Assembly: GCF_001898325.1 (NCBI RefSeq)
Contig: NZ_MKTR01000002.1
Span: 186,001 to 250,000 of the forward strand
Length of the DNA: 64,000 nucleotides
Direction: 5' to 3'
DNA from: Microbacterium sp. 67-17
GTDB taxonomy: Bacteria > Actinomycetota > Actinomycetes > Actinomycetales > Microbacteriaceae
Shown here: positions 7,946-16,794 of the stretch, in pieces
Layout: each line of letters starts with the position of its first letter
How positions within the stretch are numbered: the stretch's first letter is position 1
Position numbers and translations under genes: made by a program
The notes under the pieces: model-generated
Databases searched by the model: none
Told to the model about the DNA's origin: nothing
The model's input: only the letters and a program-made list of their open reading frames with translations

Positions 7946-9376
7946 TCAGTCGATGAGCCCGAACAGGTGCAGCGGGTGGGTCAGACGCCACCACGGGGAC
8001 GGTTGCTCGATCTCGGCCGAGACGGCAGCTTCGACGGTGGTCGAGTTCACGGGGCCTGTGAGGGTGAACGTCCCCGCGGGAGATCCGGCTTCCCACTCGT
8101 CGATGACGAGGGCGGATGACGAACTCGACGCCGCACCGTTCCACAGGATGACGGCGGCGTCCGCGGTGGTGCGGATCTCCGGGGTCGATCCCCACGCGGT
8201 CTGCACGGTCCCGACTACCGTTCCTGCGGGGATGACGTAGGGGGTCGTGAGTTCAGCCTCGAGCTGGGCCAGCAACGCCCGGGCCGCACTGTCGCGCAGC
8301 TCGTCGCTGGGTTGGGCGAGGACGGTGGCATACGCGCGGACCGTGTGGTCGCCAACGGTGATGTTCTTCGCGGTGGCCAGGTCGTCGACCTCGCGGCCGT
8401 TCACGAAGAGGGACCCCGTCTTGATACCGACGACGCCGGGATCTGCGAGCAGATCGTTCGTGTTCGTGACGACCCCGGCGCCGGGAAGATCGACCGACGG
8501 GGTCGCCACGATCTCGGCGATCACGGGGTTCTCGAGCGCCTTGCGACCGAGCGCGATGACGCCCGCAGGCGTGCCGACGTTATCGGAGTCGATGCCGGTC
8601 GGTTCGACGACCGTGATGCCGCTGATGCCGTGTGTGCGCAGCCAGTCGGCAGCGGCGCTCTCGAAGACCTCGTCCGTGGGCCAGAACTGGTCGGCCAGTC
8701 TGGACGCGTAGTTGTTCGCGGAGCCGATCAGCACTCCCTGCAGCATCTGGTACTCGCTGAGAGAGCCGCCCACGGGAACGTCCAGGGCCGACTCGCCGCG
8801 CCCGCGATAGTTCCAGTAGGTCGACCGATCACGGGAGTTGAAGGCGTACTCCGGGCCGGTCTCACCGGGCGCGAGGGGCTGTCGGTCGAGCACCATGAGT
8901 GCGGTCACGAGCTTTGTGATGCTCGCCAGCGGTGCGTCATCCGTCGTTGAGACCAGGGTTGCGTCGGCGACCGTCGACTCGAACCCGTCTACGGCAACCG
9001 CAGCCGATCCGTCTGCCGGCCACGCCGGGGCGGCGGCGGATGCCGTGAGAGGTGCCACATCGACGGGCTGCGCAGTCGGCATGACAGCGGTCAGCGGCCA
9101 GAGCAGCGTGACCGCGGCGTATGCCGCGATGACGGCGAGAACGACAAGGGTCGGGCCCATGACGGTTCCGCGCAGCAGTGACCGACGCGGCATCCCGTCG
9201 AGGAGATCGCCGGTGTCCGAGCGTTCCGGTGCCGGCCGTGACACGGGGGCTCCCGTGGGCCGGGCCCACTGCAGGGCAGCGGTGTCGGCGCGCTCAACGG
9301 CGGCGCCCGCGGCCGCACTCGACGCCGGGTCGGCGTCGGTCGGATCGGGGGCGGTCGGCGCCTCCGTGTCAGTCAT
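7946..9376 (-). CDS. Membrane-anchored D-alanyl-D-alanine carboxypeptidase (peptidase S11)
   Basis: A 476-residue penicillin-binding-protein type enzyme that trims peptidoglycan stem peptides outside the membrane. The three active-site motifs are present: SITK at residues 152-155, SAN at 219-221 and KTG at 319-321. A cytoplasmic N-terminal tail of about 70 disordered residues precedes one membrane helix at about 73-95, with the catalytic domain outside. After about residue 395 there is a beta-rich region corresponding to the family's C-terminal domain. The start ATG at 9376 is preceded by GGGCGGG. It is divergent from the riboswitch-controlled thiamine transporter. Confidence 0.87.
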   Translation of the reverse strand: MTDTEAPTAPDPTDADPASSAAAGAAVERADTAALQWARPTGAPVSRPAPERSDTGDLLDGMPRRSLLRGTVMGPTLVVLAVIAAYAAVTLLWPLTAVMPTAQPVDVAPLTASAAAPAWPADGSAAVAVDGFESTVADATLVSTTDDAPLASITKLVTALMVLDRQPLAPGETGPEYAFNSRDRSTYWNYRGRGESALDVPVGGSLSEYQMLQGVLIGSANNYASRLADQFWPTDEVFESAAADWLRTHGISGITVVEPTGIDSDNVGTPAGVIALGRKALENPVIAEIVATPSVDLPGAGVVTNTNDLLADPGVVGIKTGSLFVNGREVDDLATAKNITVGDHTVRAYATVLAQPSDELRDSAARALLAQLEAELTTPYVIPAGTVVGTVQTAWGSTPEIRTTADAAVILWNGAASSSSSALVIDEWEAGSPAGTFTLTGPVNSTTVEAAVSAEIEQPSPWWRLTHPLHLFGLID

Positions 9377-9404
9377 CCCGCCCAGATTATCCGTACCTGA
9401 CGCG

Positions 9405-9410
9405 TATACT
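9405..9410 (+). promoter_or_regulatory. Putative -10 element TATACT upstream of the TPP riboswitch
   Basis: TATACT matches the sigma-70-type -10 consensus at five of six positions. It ends about eight bases before the first conserved riboswitch bases, a natural distance to a transcription start. No good -35 hexamer is visible at 16-18 bp upstream, so the promoter would be -10 driven. Confidence 0.45.
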
Positions 9411-9418
9411 CGGCACCA

Positions 9419-9512
9419 CGAACCACGGGAGTCCGGTGTGCCGGGCTGAGAGGAAGCGAATCCACGCTTCGACCGTCGAACCTGATCTGGGTCATGCCAG
9501 CGCAGGAAGGAG
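9419..9512 (+). promoter_or_regulatory. TPP (thiamine pyrophosphate) riboswitch
   Basis: The leader contains the conserved THI-element blocks in order: CCACGGGAGTCCGG (P1/P2 5' side), GGGCTGAGAGGAAGC (core of the pyrimidine-sensing arm), CGAACCTGATCTGGGTCATG (pyrophosphate-sensing arm) and CCAGCGCAGGAAGG (closing P1). The closing strand overlaps AAGGAG, the ribosome binding site of ykoE four bases later. TPP binding would therefore most simply block translation initiation. This sensor also confirms that the downstream transporter serves thiamine or its precursors. Confidence 0.95.
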
Positions 9513-9516
9513 AACA

Positions 9517-10137
9517 ATGTCTGTTTCGTCGTCCACCCCCACCACCGTCACGAACCGGTTCCGGTGGCGGATCGTCGATATCGTCGTCGCCAGTGTCATC
9601 GGTGTCGCATCCGGTCTGATCTTCCTGGCCTGGAACGTCGGGTACGTCGGGCCGAGCACGCTGCTAGAGCCGCTACTGCCGGGTCTGCAGGGCCTGCTCG
9701 ACGGACCCTGGTTGTTCGCCGGAGTCCTGGGTGCTCTCGTCATCCGCAAGCCGGGTGCCGCGATCTACACCGAGGTGCTCGCTGCCGTCGTCTCGGCGCT
9801 GGTCGGCAACCAGTGGGGCGGGTTCCTGACGCTCGAGGCCGGCTTCGTGCAGGGGCTCGGCGCCGAGATCATCTTCCTGATCTTCGCCTACCGCGTGTGG
9901 ACGCTGCCGGTCGCCATTCTCGCCGGGGCAGGTGCGGCGCTGGCCGGTGGCATCAACAATCTGATCCTCTGGTACGCGGGGGCCGACGTGACCTTCACGA
10001 TCGTCTACCTCATCAGCACCGTCATCTCCGGCGCCGTGATCGCCGGCCTGCTTTCGTGGCTGCTGGTGCGCGCGCTCGCCGCCACCGGCGCCCTGGATGC
10101 CTTCCCTGCCGGGCGCGAGGTCCGGCAGCGCGTCTGA
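9517..10137 (+). CDS. ykoE: ECF transporter substrate-binding (S) component, YkoE family
   Basis: A 206-residue membrane protein with about five or six helices. It matches YkoE, the S component for the thiamine pyrimidine moiety HMP (or thiamine). Characteristic segments are WRIVDIVVASVIGVASGLIF, the loop EVLAAVVSALVGNQWG and the segment GFVQGLGAEIIFLIFAYR. Start ATG follows AAGGAG within the TPP riboswitch, so expression should fall when TPP is plentiful. It is the first gene of a three-gene ECF importer operon. Confidence 0.93.
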   Translation: MSVSSSTPTTVTNRFRWRIVDIVVASVIGVASGLIFLAWNVGYVGPSTLLEPLLPGLQGLLDGPWLFAGVLGALVIRKPGAAIYTEVLAAVVSALVGNQWGGFLTLEAGFVQGLGAEIIFLIFAYRVWTLPVAILAGAGAALAGGINNLILWYAGADVTFTIVYLISTVISGAVIAGLLSWLLVRALAATGALDAFPAGREVRQRV

Positions 10138-10138
10138 C

Positions 10139-11614
10139 GTGACCGCACAGTCTGCCCTGACCCCTGCCGCTCCGCCCCATCCCGTCGCCGTCGGCATCGA
10201 GGGGTGGGGCTGGCGGCATGGCAGCCGGCGAGCGTGGGCCCTGCGTGAGGTCGACCTGCGGATCGAGCCGGGGGAACGTGTTCTGCTGCTCGGGGCGTCG
10301 GGGTCTGGCAAGTCGACGCTCGTCCGGGCGATCGCCGGGGTGCTCGGCGCGGACGAGGGAGAGAGCGAAGGCTCGATTCGCCTCGGCGGCGCCATCCCGA
10401 GCGCGGCGCGTGGCAGAGCCGGCCTCGTGTTACAGGACCCCGACTCGCAGGTCGTTCTCGCGCGCGTGGGCGACGAAGTGGCGTTCGGCTGCGAGAACCT
10501 CGGCGTCCCCCGCGAGCAGATCTGGCATCGCGTGCGCGAGGCCCTCGAGCTGGTGGGACTTGACGTTCCGCTCGATCGCTCTACGAGCGCCCTCTCCGGA
10601 GGGCAGAAGCAGCGCCTGGCGCTCGCCGCTGTCGTAGCGATGCGGCCAGGCCTCATCATCCTGGACGAACCCACCGCCAATCTCGACCCTGACGGCGTTA
10701 TGCAGGTGCGGGATGCCGTCGCCCGCGTCGTCGAGCAGACGGGAGCAACCCTCGTTGTCGTCGAGCACCGGGTAGCGGCCTGGGAGCCCGTGGTCGATCG
10801 TGTCATCGTGCTGGCGGATGGGGGCGTGGTCGCGGACGGCGCCCCCGAGGCAGTGCTGCGTGATCGGGGTGAAGAGCTCGCAGACTCCGGCGTGTGGGTT
10901 CCGGGCCACAGGGCGACGTGGCCGCCCCGGGCTACCCGCCCTCGGGGCTCCGTTCTCGTGTCGACGGATGACCTCGTCGTTGCGCGCGTGCCGGGGCGTC
11001 CGATCGCCGAGATCTCACACCTGGAGGTGACCGAAGGTGCTGCGACGGCGATCACGGGACCCAACGGTGCCGGCAAGTCCACGCTCGGTCTCACCCTTGC
11101 GGGGCTGATCCCGCCCGCCTCGGGGATGGTCGTGCCGTCTTCGGCGCTCGCGGACGGTCAGCGGGGACATCCTCACCAGTGGCCCTCGCGTGCGCTGCTC
11201 ACGCGGCTCGGCATGGTGTTCCAAGACCCCGAGCATCAGTTGCTCGCCCGCACGGTTCGCGGCGAGCTCGAGGTCGGACCGCGTGCGCTGGGACTCGCCG
11301 AGTCGGAGATCGCGGCGCGTGTCGAAGAGTTGCTGCACCGGCTGCGGCTTGACCGCCTCGCCGAGGCGAATCCCTACACGCTCTCGGGTGGTGAAAAGCG
11401 TCGACTCACGGTGGCTGCAGCCCTCGCGACTCGGCCCCGTGTGCTCGTTCTCGATGAACCCACGTTCGGACAGGATGCCCGCACCTGGGCCGAGCTCGTT
11501 GCGCTCCTTGCGCGGGTGCGTGAGGAGGGCTCGGCGGTCGTGACGATCACGCACGATCTCGAGGTCGCCGATGCGCTGGATGCCGACCGCTTTGTTCTGG
11601 GTGGGTCGTCGTGA
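10139..11614 (+). CDS. ykoD: ECF transporter duplicated ATP-binding protein, YkoD-like
   Basis: A 491-residue fusion of two ABC ATPase domains that energises the ECF importer. Domain 1 has Walker A GASGSGKST, signature LSGGQKQRL and Walker B LIILDEPTANLD. Domain 2 has GPNGAGKST, LSGGEKRRL and VLVLDEPTFGQD. Both carry the Q-loop form VLQDPDSQ / VFQDPEHQ typical of ECF A subunits. In the second Walker B, the usual GLD becomes GQD. The start is GTG one base after the ykoE stop codon. It works with YkoC (T) and YkoE (S). Confidence 0.92.
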   Translation: MTAQSALTPAAPPHPVAVGIEGWGWRHGSRRAWALREVDLRIEPGERVLLLGASGSGKSTLVRAIAGVLGADEGESEGSIRLGGAIPSAARGRAGLVLQDPDSQVVLARVGDEVAFGCENLGVPREQIWHRVREALELVGLDVPLDRSTSALSGGQKQRLALAAVVAMRPGLIILDEPTANLDPDGVMQVRDAVARVVEQTGATLVVVEHRVAAWEPVVDRVIVLADGGVVADGAPEAVLRDRGEELADSGVWVPGHRATWPPRATRPRGSVLVSTDDLVVARVPGRPIAEISHLEVTEGAATAITGPNGAGKSTLGLTLAGLIPPASGMVVPSSALADGQRGHPHQWPSRALLTRLGMVFQDPEHQLLARTVRGELEVGPRALGLAESEIAARVEELLHRLRLDRLAEANPYTLSGGEKRRLTVAAALATRPRVLVLDEPTFGQDARTWAELVALLARVREEGSAVVTITHDLEVADALDADRFVLGGSS

Positions 11615-12396
11615 TCGACATTCAGACCGCCGCGCCCTCGCGGGTGGCGCGACTGAACCCGGTGGCGAAGCTTCTCGCGATCGTGGTGCTGACGGTTCCG
11701 CTTGTGCTGACCCTGGATGCGGTGTCGGCGGGGATGGCGCTGGCGATCGAGCTCGCCCTGTTCCCCTTCGCTGGTCTCGGCTGGCGGCAGTTCTGGCGGC
11801 GCACGTGGATCGTCTGGCTGCTCGCGCCGTTGACCGGCGTGACGATAGCCCTGTACGGCCAAGCGAGCGGCCACATCTACGCAGAGTGGTTTGTGGTGCG
11901 CGTCAGTGAGGGATCGCTCACCTTGGCGTTGGCCACGATGCTTCGGGTGCTCGCGATAGCGCTGCCGTCGGTTGTTCTCTTTGCCACCGTTGATCCGACC
12001 GACCTTGCCGATGGGCTGGCGCAGGTCCTGCGACTACCGGCCCGCTTCGTGCTCGGTGGACTCGCGGGGCTGAGGATGGTCGGGCTCTTCGTCGACGACT
12101 GGCGTGCGCTGGAGCTCGCGCGCCGGTCGCGCGGCGTCGCCGACCGTGGCCGCATCCGTCGCTTCCTCGGGATGGCCTTTGCCCTGCTCGTACTCTCCAT
12201 CCGCCGGGGCACGAAGCTCGCTGTGGCGATGGAGGCCCGCGGCTTCGGGGCACCCGGTCCGCGGACGTGGGCGCGAGAGTCCCGGTTCGGGATGGCCGAG
12301 TGGCTGCTGGTACTGCTCGGTGCGACAATCGCCGCAGTCGCCGTGACCGCCGCCGTCCTGGCCGGCTCCTGGAACTTCATCCTCGGCCCGTCCTGA
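11611..12396 (+). CDS. ykoC: ECF transporter transmembrane (T) component, YkoC-like
   Basis: A 261-residue membrane protein of the EcfT/CbiQ family with about five or six helices. The two coupling motifs that touch the ATPases are visible: RRSRGVADRGR, corresponding to the first ARR/ARG motif, and AMEARGFGAPG, the second. Start GTG overlaps the ykoD stop (GTGA), so the three components are made in step. With YkoE and YkoD it completes an HMP/thiamine importer. The operon appears to end here, and repeat elements fill the space after it. Confidence 0.92.
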   Translation: MIDIQTAAPSRVARLNPVAKLLAIVVLTVPLVLTLDAVSAGMALAIELALFPFAGLGWRQFWRRTWIVWLLAPLTGVTIALYGQASGHIYAEWFVVRVSEGSLTLALATMLRVLAIALPSVVLFATVDPTDLADGLAQVLRLPARFVLGGLAGLRMVGLFVDDWRALELARRSRGVADRGRIRRFLGMAFALLVLSIRRGTKLAVAMEARGFGAPGPRTWARESRFGMAEWLLVLLGATIAAVAVTAAVLAGSWNFILGPS

Positions 12397-12412
12397 ACCG
12401 GTTCCGGCTGTG

Positions 12413-12492
12413 GCTAACTCCTGAAGAACAGGCTGAGAGGCCCGCGACTTGGCCGATACGGGACATCGCGTCGGCGTCGTTGAGGAGTTGGA
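12413..12492. repeat. 80-bp inverted-repeat element, copy 1
   Basis: The element begins GCTAACTCCTGA and ends TGAGGAGTTGGA, an imperfect 10-12 bp terminal inverted repeat. It lies just after ykoC. Three similar elements of 80-81 bp are at 12555, 41618 and 41769. Interiors differ strongly, with only a weak common block near the right end. Confidence 0.75.
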
Positions 12493-12554
12493 GACAGGGG
12501 AGGCCGAGCGACATATCGGTCGGAGCTACGATCGGGTTGGCCCACGGCGGTGTC

Positions 12555-12634
12555 GCTAACTCCTCAAACCTGGCGTGCTGAGCCGTCTCTTCGGCAACTC
12601 GGTGCGGTGGTGGTGACGTATGTGAGGAGTTAGC
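12555..12634. repeat. 80-bp inverted-repeat element, copy 2
   Basis: The ends GCTAACTCCTCA and TGAGGAGTTAGC are perfect 12-bp inverted repeats. It lies 62 bp after copy 1 and 62 bp before the SDR gene start. Together with copy 1 it accounts for most of the 300-bp space between ykoC and the SDR gene. No reading frame of note is present. Confidence 0.85.
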
Positions 12635-12696
12635 TACACGCGGTCGCGGCGCTCACCTCGGGGGTAGCCTGGGGCGCGACATCGAAGGAGAGTCGG

Positions 12697-13461
12697 ATGA
12701 AGGTCAGTGGTGCTGCAGCTCTCGTCACCGGCGGGGCGAGCGGTCTGGGGTTGGCGACCGCGGAGCGGCTCGCCGCTGGTGGCGCGCGGGTGACGATTGT
12801 CGATCTGCCCGGCTCGCCCGGTGCGGACGTCGCCGCGTGGCTGGGTGGCACCTTCGCTGCGGCCGACGTCACGGATGCCGAAGCCGTGCGTGCCGCGGTA
12901 GCGATCGCTGCGGCATCCGGTCCGCTGCGGGTCGTGGTCAACTGCGCCGGAATCGCTCCCCCGGCCAAGGTGCTCGACCGTGACGGGGAGCCGTCGTCGA
13001 TCGCCGCGTTCGAGCGGATCGTGCGCATCAACCTGATCGGTACGTACACCGTTGTCGCGCACGCTGCTGCAGCGATGGCGAGGACGGACCCGGATGCCGA
13101 GTCCGGCGACCGCGGTGTGATCATCAACACCGCCAGTGTCGCTGCCTTCGACGGGCAGATCGGGCAACCGGGGTATGCCGCCAGCAAGGGTGGTGTCCAC
13201 GCGATGACGCTGCCGATCGCGCGAGAATTCGCCCGTCACGCCATCCGTGTCGCAACGATCGCTCCCGGAATCATGGAGACACCGATGCTCGCGGGCCTCC
13301 CGCAGGCGGCGCAGGATTCACTCGGTCAGCAGGTGCCCTATCCGGCCCGACTGGGCCGGCCACAGGAATACGCGGCGCTCGTCATGAGCATCGTCGAGAA
13401 CGGCTACCTCAATGGTGAGACGATCCGACTCGACGGTGCGATCCGGATGGCGCCCCGCTAG
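12697..13461 (+). CDS. SDR oxidoreductase, 3-hydroxyacyl-CoA dehydrogenase type II-like
   Basis: A 254-residue short-chain dehydrogenase. It has TGGASGLG (residues 10-17) for NAD binding, the NCAGI strand, and the catalytic pair in YAASKGG, with the serine in NTASVAAFDGQIGQ. The run GQIGQPGYAASKGGVHAM and the end PQEYAALVMSIVENGYLNGE closely resemble human HSD17B10-type 3-hydroxy-2-methylbutyryl-CoA dehydrogenases, which act in isoleucine and branched-acid degradation. Start ATG follows GAAGGAG. It stands alone, flanked by repeat elements and a convergent gene. Confidence 0.87.
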   Translation: MKVSGAAALVTGGASGLGLATAERLAAGGARVTIVDLPGSPGADVAAWLGGTFAAADVTDAEAVRAAVAIAAASGPLRVVVNCAGIAPPAKVLDRDGEPSSIAAFERIVRINLIGTYTVVAHAAAAMARTDPDAESGDRGVIINTASVAAFDGQIGQPGYAASKGGVHAMTLPIAREFARHAIRVATIAPGIMETPMLAGLPQAAQDSLGQQVPYPARLGRPQEYAALVMSIVENGYLNGETIRLDGAIRMAPR

Positions 13462-13482
13462 CGGACGCCCCGGGCGCCGGGC

Positions 13483-14919
13483 TCAGCGGTGCCGTTCGCG
13501 GCGCCGCGAGTAGGCGGCGGCGCTGCGGCTGGAGAGCGCGAGCAGGATCAACACATCGAGACCGACCGTGAGCAGCGACGTTCGCAGGGTGATCTCCTGC
13601 TCCCGCAGGAACCAGGTCGTGAACGCCGTTGAGATCGAGACGACCGAGAAGATCATGACGATCAACCGAGCCCAGTTTCGTCCCCACCACAGCGAGAGCA
13701 GCACGCTCACCTGAACCGCCAGGCTCACGCCCATGATGGCGATCACGATCCAGAGGGCGAACTGTTCCTCCTCGGCCGTGAGTGCGTCGCCCCCGACCGC
13801 AAGGTCGGCGCTACCCATGACGTCCGGCCACTCCAACCACAGGCCGACGATCAGAAGGATGCCGGCGAGCACCCGCAGCAGCAACAGCAGCGTTCCGGTC
13901 GTGATTGTGGCGGGTCGCCGCATGCTCGGGTCGCGGTGGAGCGGGGCGAACAGCGTCGTCGGGGGCTCGAACGCGGCGCGTTTGCGTGGCAGGTTCTGCG
14001 AAGAGGTCGTCGCCGCAGCAGCTACCGTCGGGACTTCTCGTGACCCGGATGCCGGCGGCGGGGCATCCGTCGTGTCGGCGGCAGCTGCGACGCCGGCGGC
14101 CCCGGCTACGGCCAGGGGGCGCAGATCCAGGATCGGCAGATCGCCGTCGGTGCGGATCGAGTCACCGCCGCCGTTGCGAGCGTGATAGCTCGTCGAGAAG
14201 TCCTCGATGGTTTCGAGGCGGATGGTGGGATCTGCGGCAAGGAGCGAACCGACGATGTGGTCGCGTTCGACATCCGTGTCGGCGTCGATACGGTGCGTGA
14301 CCTGCAGCGTGAACAGCGACAAGCCGACCGAACTGTCGAAGGTTCCCGCTGCGAGCCACTCCACCCGGCGGCCGCCCGGCAGCGGCCAATCGTCGGGGCA
14401 GCGCCAGAACCGGACGTGGTGGCGCTGCGCCGGGTTGCCGTCGACCTCCTGCTGGTAGGCGAAATCCTGCATCCGGCCGAAAAGGAAGAGTGGGCTGACG
14501 GGCGCGCGGTGGTAACTGCGCCGGGTGAGTGTCGCGGTCACGATCCGAAGGGATGAGCGCAGCGTGACGGGATCGGCGAGTGTCCAGCCCGCCCGCTCCA
14601 TCGCCTCGTGCAGGGCAGCCTCCTCGCCCATGAAGGCAAGGTTGACGGGATCGCCGAGCAAGCCGTCACTGGTGCGGGTGCGTCCGATGAAATAGCCGGG
14701 TACGTAGATCGTCGTCAGAATGCGGTGGATGCGCGGCAGGACCAGGTAGGCAAGCAGCGCCCAGAAGGCGATCGCGACGAGGATCCCCCACCACCCGACA
14801 CGGAATGATTCGGTGAGGCTCAGATACGCGAGCCAGAGCGCCGAGATCCCGGCGAACACGAAGAAGAACCAGTCGAGCGCGACTCCGATGGAGTAGCTGC
14901 GCCGCCGTTCTGCGTTCAC
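13483..14919 (-). CDS. LssY C-terminal-like domain membrane protein, function unknown
   Basis: A 478-residue protein starting at GTG. Two membrane helices at about 12-32 and 42-64 are followed by a soluble domain at about 75-245 with the LssY_C pattern: YIGRT-like GYFIGRTRTSDGLLGDPVN, then MERAGWTLADPV, SPLFLFGRMQDFAYQ and RHHVRFWR. A Pro/Ala/Thr-rich linker (about 270-320) leads to four C-terminal helices. The LssY domain occurs in phospholipid-phosphatase fusions and stand-alone membrane proteins, but its activity is not known to me. It is convergent with the SDR gene, with 21 bp between. Confidence 0.78.
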   Translation of the reverse strand: MNAERRRSYSIGVALDWFFFVFAGISALWLAYLSLTESFRVGWWGILVAIAFWALLAYLVLPRIHRILTTIYVPGYFIGRTRTSDGLLGDPVNLAFMGEEAALHEAMERAGWTLADPVTLRSSLRIVTATLTRRSYHRAPVSPLFLFGRMQDFAYQQEVDGNPAQRHHVRFWRCPDDWPLPGGRRVEWLAAGTFDSSVGLSLFTLQVTHRIDADTDVERDHIVGSLLAADPTIRLETIEDFSTSYHARNGGGDSIRTDGDLPILDLRPLAVAGAAGVAAAADTTDAPPPASGSREVPTVAAAATTSSQNLPRKRAAFEPPTTLFAPLHRDPSMRRPATITTGTLLLLLRVLAGILLIVGLWLEWPDVMGSADLAVGGDALTAEEEQFALWIVIAIMGVSLAVQVSVLLSLWWGRNWARLIVMIFSVVSISTAFTTWFLREQEITLRTSLLTVGLDVLILLALSSRSAAAYSRRRERHR

Positions 14920-15097
14920 GCCGCCACCCTACCGCCGCGGGCCCCGATGGATGCCGCCGTGGTTGGCTACCCGATGAAACGCAGTGTCACGAGATGTGGT
15001 ACCCGGGCTCGCGGTCGAGGGGGGCGAGAGTAGAGTGACGGGAGGTTTCGAAGGGGAACGCCGTTTGGCCGCACCCTCACTGCTGAAGGAGGCCGAG

Positions 15098-15925
15098 ATG
15101 AGCGATTCCATCCTGGTCGAGGTCGCCGACGGCCTCGCCCACGTCACGCTGAACCGCCCCGCACGCCTGAATGCCGTCGACTTCGAGATGGGCCGTCGAT
15201 GGCGAGATGTGGCTGTCGAGCTCACGGGGGATCCCACCGTGACGGCGATTCTGCTGGATGCCGCAGGCCCCGCGTTTTGCGCGGGCGGCGATGTCGTCGC
15301 GATGGCGGAGGCGGATCCCGGCGACGGAAGCGCCGGCGAGGCGGTGACCGCTATGGCGCGGATCATTCACGAGGGGATCCTCACCCTGGTGTGCTCGTCC
15401 ACTCCCATCGTGGCTGCAGTTCAGGGAGCCGTCGCCGGCGGTGGTCTCGGGCTCATGCTCTGCGCCGACTACATCGTCGCCTCCGACGCTGCGCGTTTTG
15501 TGAGCAAGTACGCCAACATCGGACTCACCCCCGACCTCGGCGTCTCGACCCTGCTGCCCGCGGCGATCGGCCAGCGCCGCGCACTGACCCTGCTGCTGCA
15601 GGACCGCTCCCTCACCTCCGACGAAGCCCTCGAGTGGGGCCTGGTGAACGAGGTGGTTCCGGCTGACCAGGTTGCTGCGCGCGCACGGGAGGTCGCCGAT
15701 TTCTGGCAGTCGGGTGCTGTCGCGGCCTTCGGCGAGGCGAAGCGACTCGTGCGCTCGGGCGCGGGCCGCGCGTTGGCACAGAACCTCGAAGACGAGGCGC
15801 AAACCATCGGGGAACGGTTCGGCACCCACGACGCCCGGACGCGAATCGCCGCGTTCGCTGCGGCATCCCGAACCCCGAGGAACGACACCGCCACCACATC
15901 CGCCACCCGAAAGGACCACGCGTGA
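15098..15925 (+). CDS. Enoyl-CoA hydratase/isomerase family protein
   Basis: A 275-residue crotonase. It has the N-terminal NRPARLNAVDFEMGR, the oxyanion segment FCAGGDVVAMAE and GAVAGGGLGLMLCADYIVAS. The first catalytic glutamate position of hydratases is occupied by the run KYANIGLTPDLGVS, where Asp rather than Glu lines the site, so isomerase or another crotonase activity is as likely as hydration. Start ATG 15098 is set by GAAGGAGG. It overlaps the following SDR by four bases, and the pair probably acts on the same acyl-CoA pathway. Confidence 0.83.
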   Translation: MSDSILVEVADGLAHVTLNRPARLNAVDFEMGRRWRDVAVELTGDPTVTAILLDAAGPAFCAGGDVVAMAEADPGDGSAGEAVTAMARIIHEGILTLVCSSTPIVAAVQGAVAGGGLGLMLCADYIVASDAARFVSKYANIGLTPDLGVSTLLPAAIGQRRALTLLLQDRSLTSDEALEWGLVNEVVPADQVAARAREVADFWQSGAVAAFGEAKRLVRSGAGRALAQNLEDEAQTIGERFGTHDARTRIAAFAAASRTPRNDTATTSATRKDHA

Positions 15926-16761
15926 CCGAAAAGAAGCTTGCCGGAAAGACCGTTCTGCTCTCCGGTGGCAGCCGCGGGATCGGGCTCGCCATCGCACTGC
16001 GGTGCGCAGCCGACGGCGCGAACATCGCCATCCTGGCGAAGACCGACACGCCGCATCCGAAGCTCGAGGGCACCGTTCACACCGCGGCCGAGGCGATCGA
16101 AGCTGCCGGTGGTCGCGCGCTTCCGATCGTCGGCGATGTCCGCAACGATGACGACGTCACGGCGGCGGTGCTCAAGACCCAGGGTGAGTTCGGTGGGATC
16201 GACGTCGTGGTCAACAACGCGAGCGTCATTGATCTCTCCGGCTCGCTCGACCTTTCCGCCAAGAAGTATGACCTCATGCAGGGTGTGAATGTGCGGGGCA
16301 CGTTCATGCTCTCGCGCGCCGCGGTGCCGATCCTGCGCGAGTCCGAGAACCCCCACATCCTGTCGCTGTCGCCGCCCCTGAACCTCTCGCCGCGGTGGCT
16401 GGGTGGACACACGGGATACACGTTGGCGAAGTACGGGATGACGATGGCGACCCTCGGCATCGGCGCCGAGTTCGCGAAAGACGGCATCGCGGCGAACACG
16501 CTCTGGCCGCGCACCACGATCGCGACAGCAGCCGTGCAGTTCGCCCTCGGCGGTGACCAGATGATGAAGGTCAGTCGCACGCCCGAGATCTACGCGGATG
16601 CCGCGTACGAGGTGATCACGAAGCCCTCGCGGGACTACACCGGTCAGACGCTGATCGTCGAGGATGTGCTGGAGGCTGCGGGTGTCACAGACTTCGCGCG
16701 CTACGCTGCCGTGCCGGGCACCCCGGATGATCAGCTCTTCCCTGACATCTTCCTCGACTGA
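15922..16761 (+). CDS. SDR family oxidoreductase, HSDL2-like
   Basis: A 279-residue short-chain dehydrogenase starting at GTG within the preceding stop (GTGA). It has SGGSRGIGLAIALRC for cofactor binding, NNASVIDLSGS, and the segment ILSLSPPLNLSPRWLGGH with YTLAKYGMTM carrying Tyr and Lys of the active site. This SPPLN plus YTxAKYGM pattern is the hallmark of the HSDL2/peroxisomal SDR group, thought to act on fatty-acid-derived substrates. It lacks the sterol-carrier domain of animal HSDL2. Coupled to an enoyl-CoA hydratase-like gene. Confidence 0.85.
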   Translation: MTEKKLAGKTVLLSGGSRGIGLAIALRCAADGANIAILAKTDTPHPKLEGTVHTAAEAIEAAGGRALPIVGDVRNDDDVTAAVLKTQGEFGGIDVVVNNASVIDLSGSLDLSAKKYDLMQGVNVRGTFMLSRAAVPILRESENPHILSLSPPLNLSPRWLGGHTGYTLAKYGMTMATLGIGAEFAKDGIAANTLWPRTTIATAAVQFALGGDQMMKVSRTPEIYADAAYEVITKPSRDYTGQTLIVEDVLEAAGVTDFARYAAVPGTPDDQLFPDIFLD

Positions 16762-16794
16762 GTGCGGGGTTTCGGCGACGGCGGCCGCGGCTGA

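Noticed and set aside
12413..12634. Ordinary Rho-independent terminators for ykoC
   Set aside because: The inverted ends are 56 bp apart with unstructured interiors and no U tract, and copies elsewhere lie well away from gene ends; a repeat-element reading fits better.
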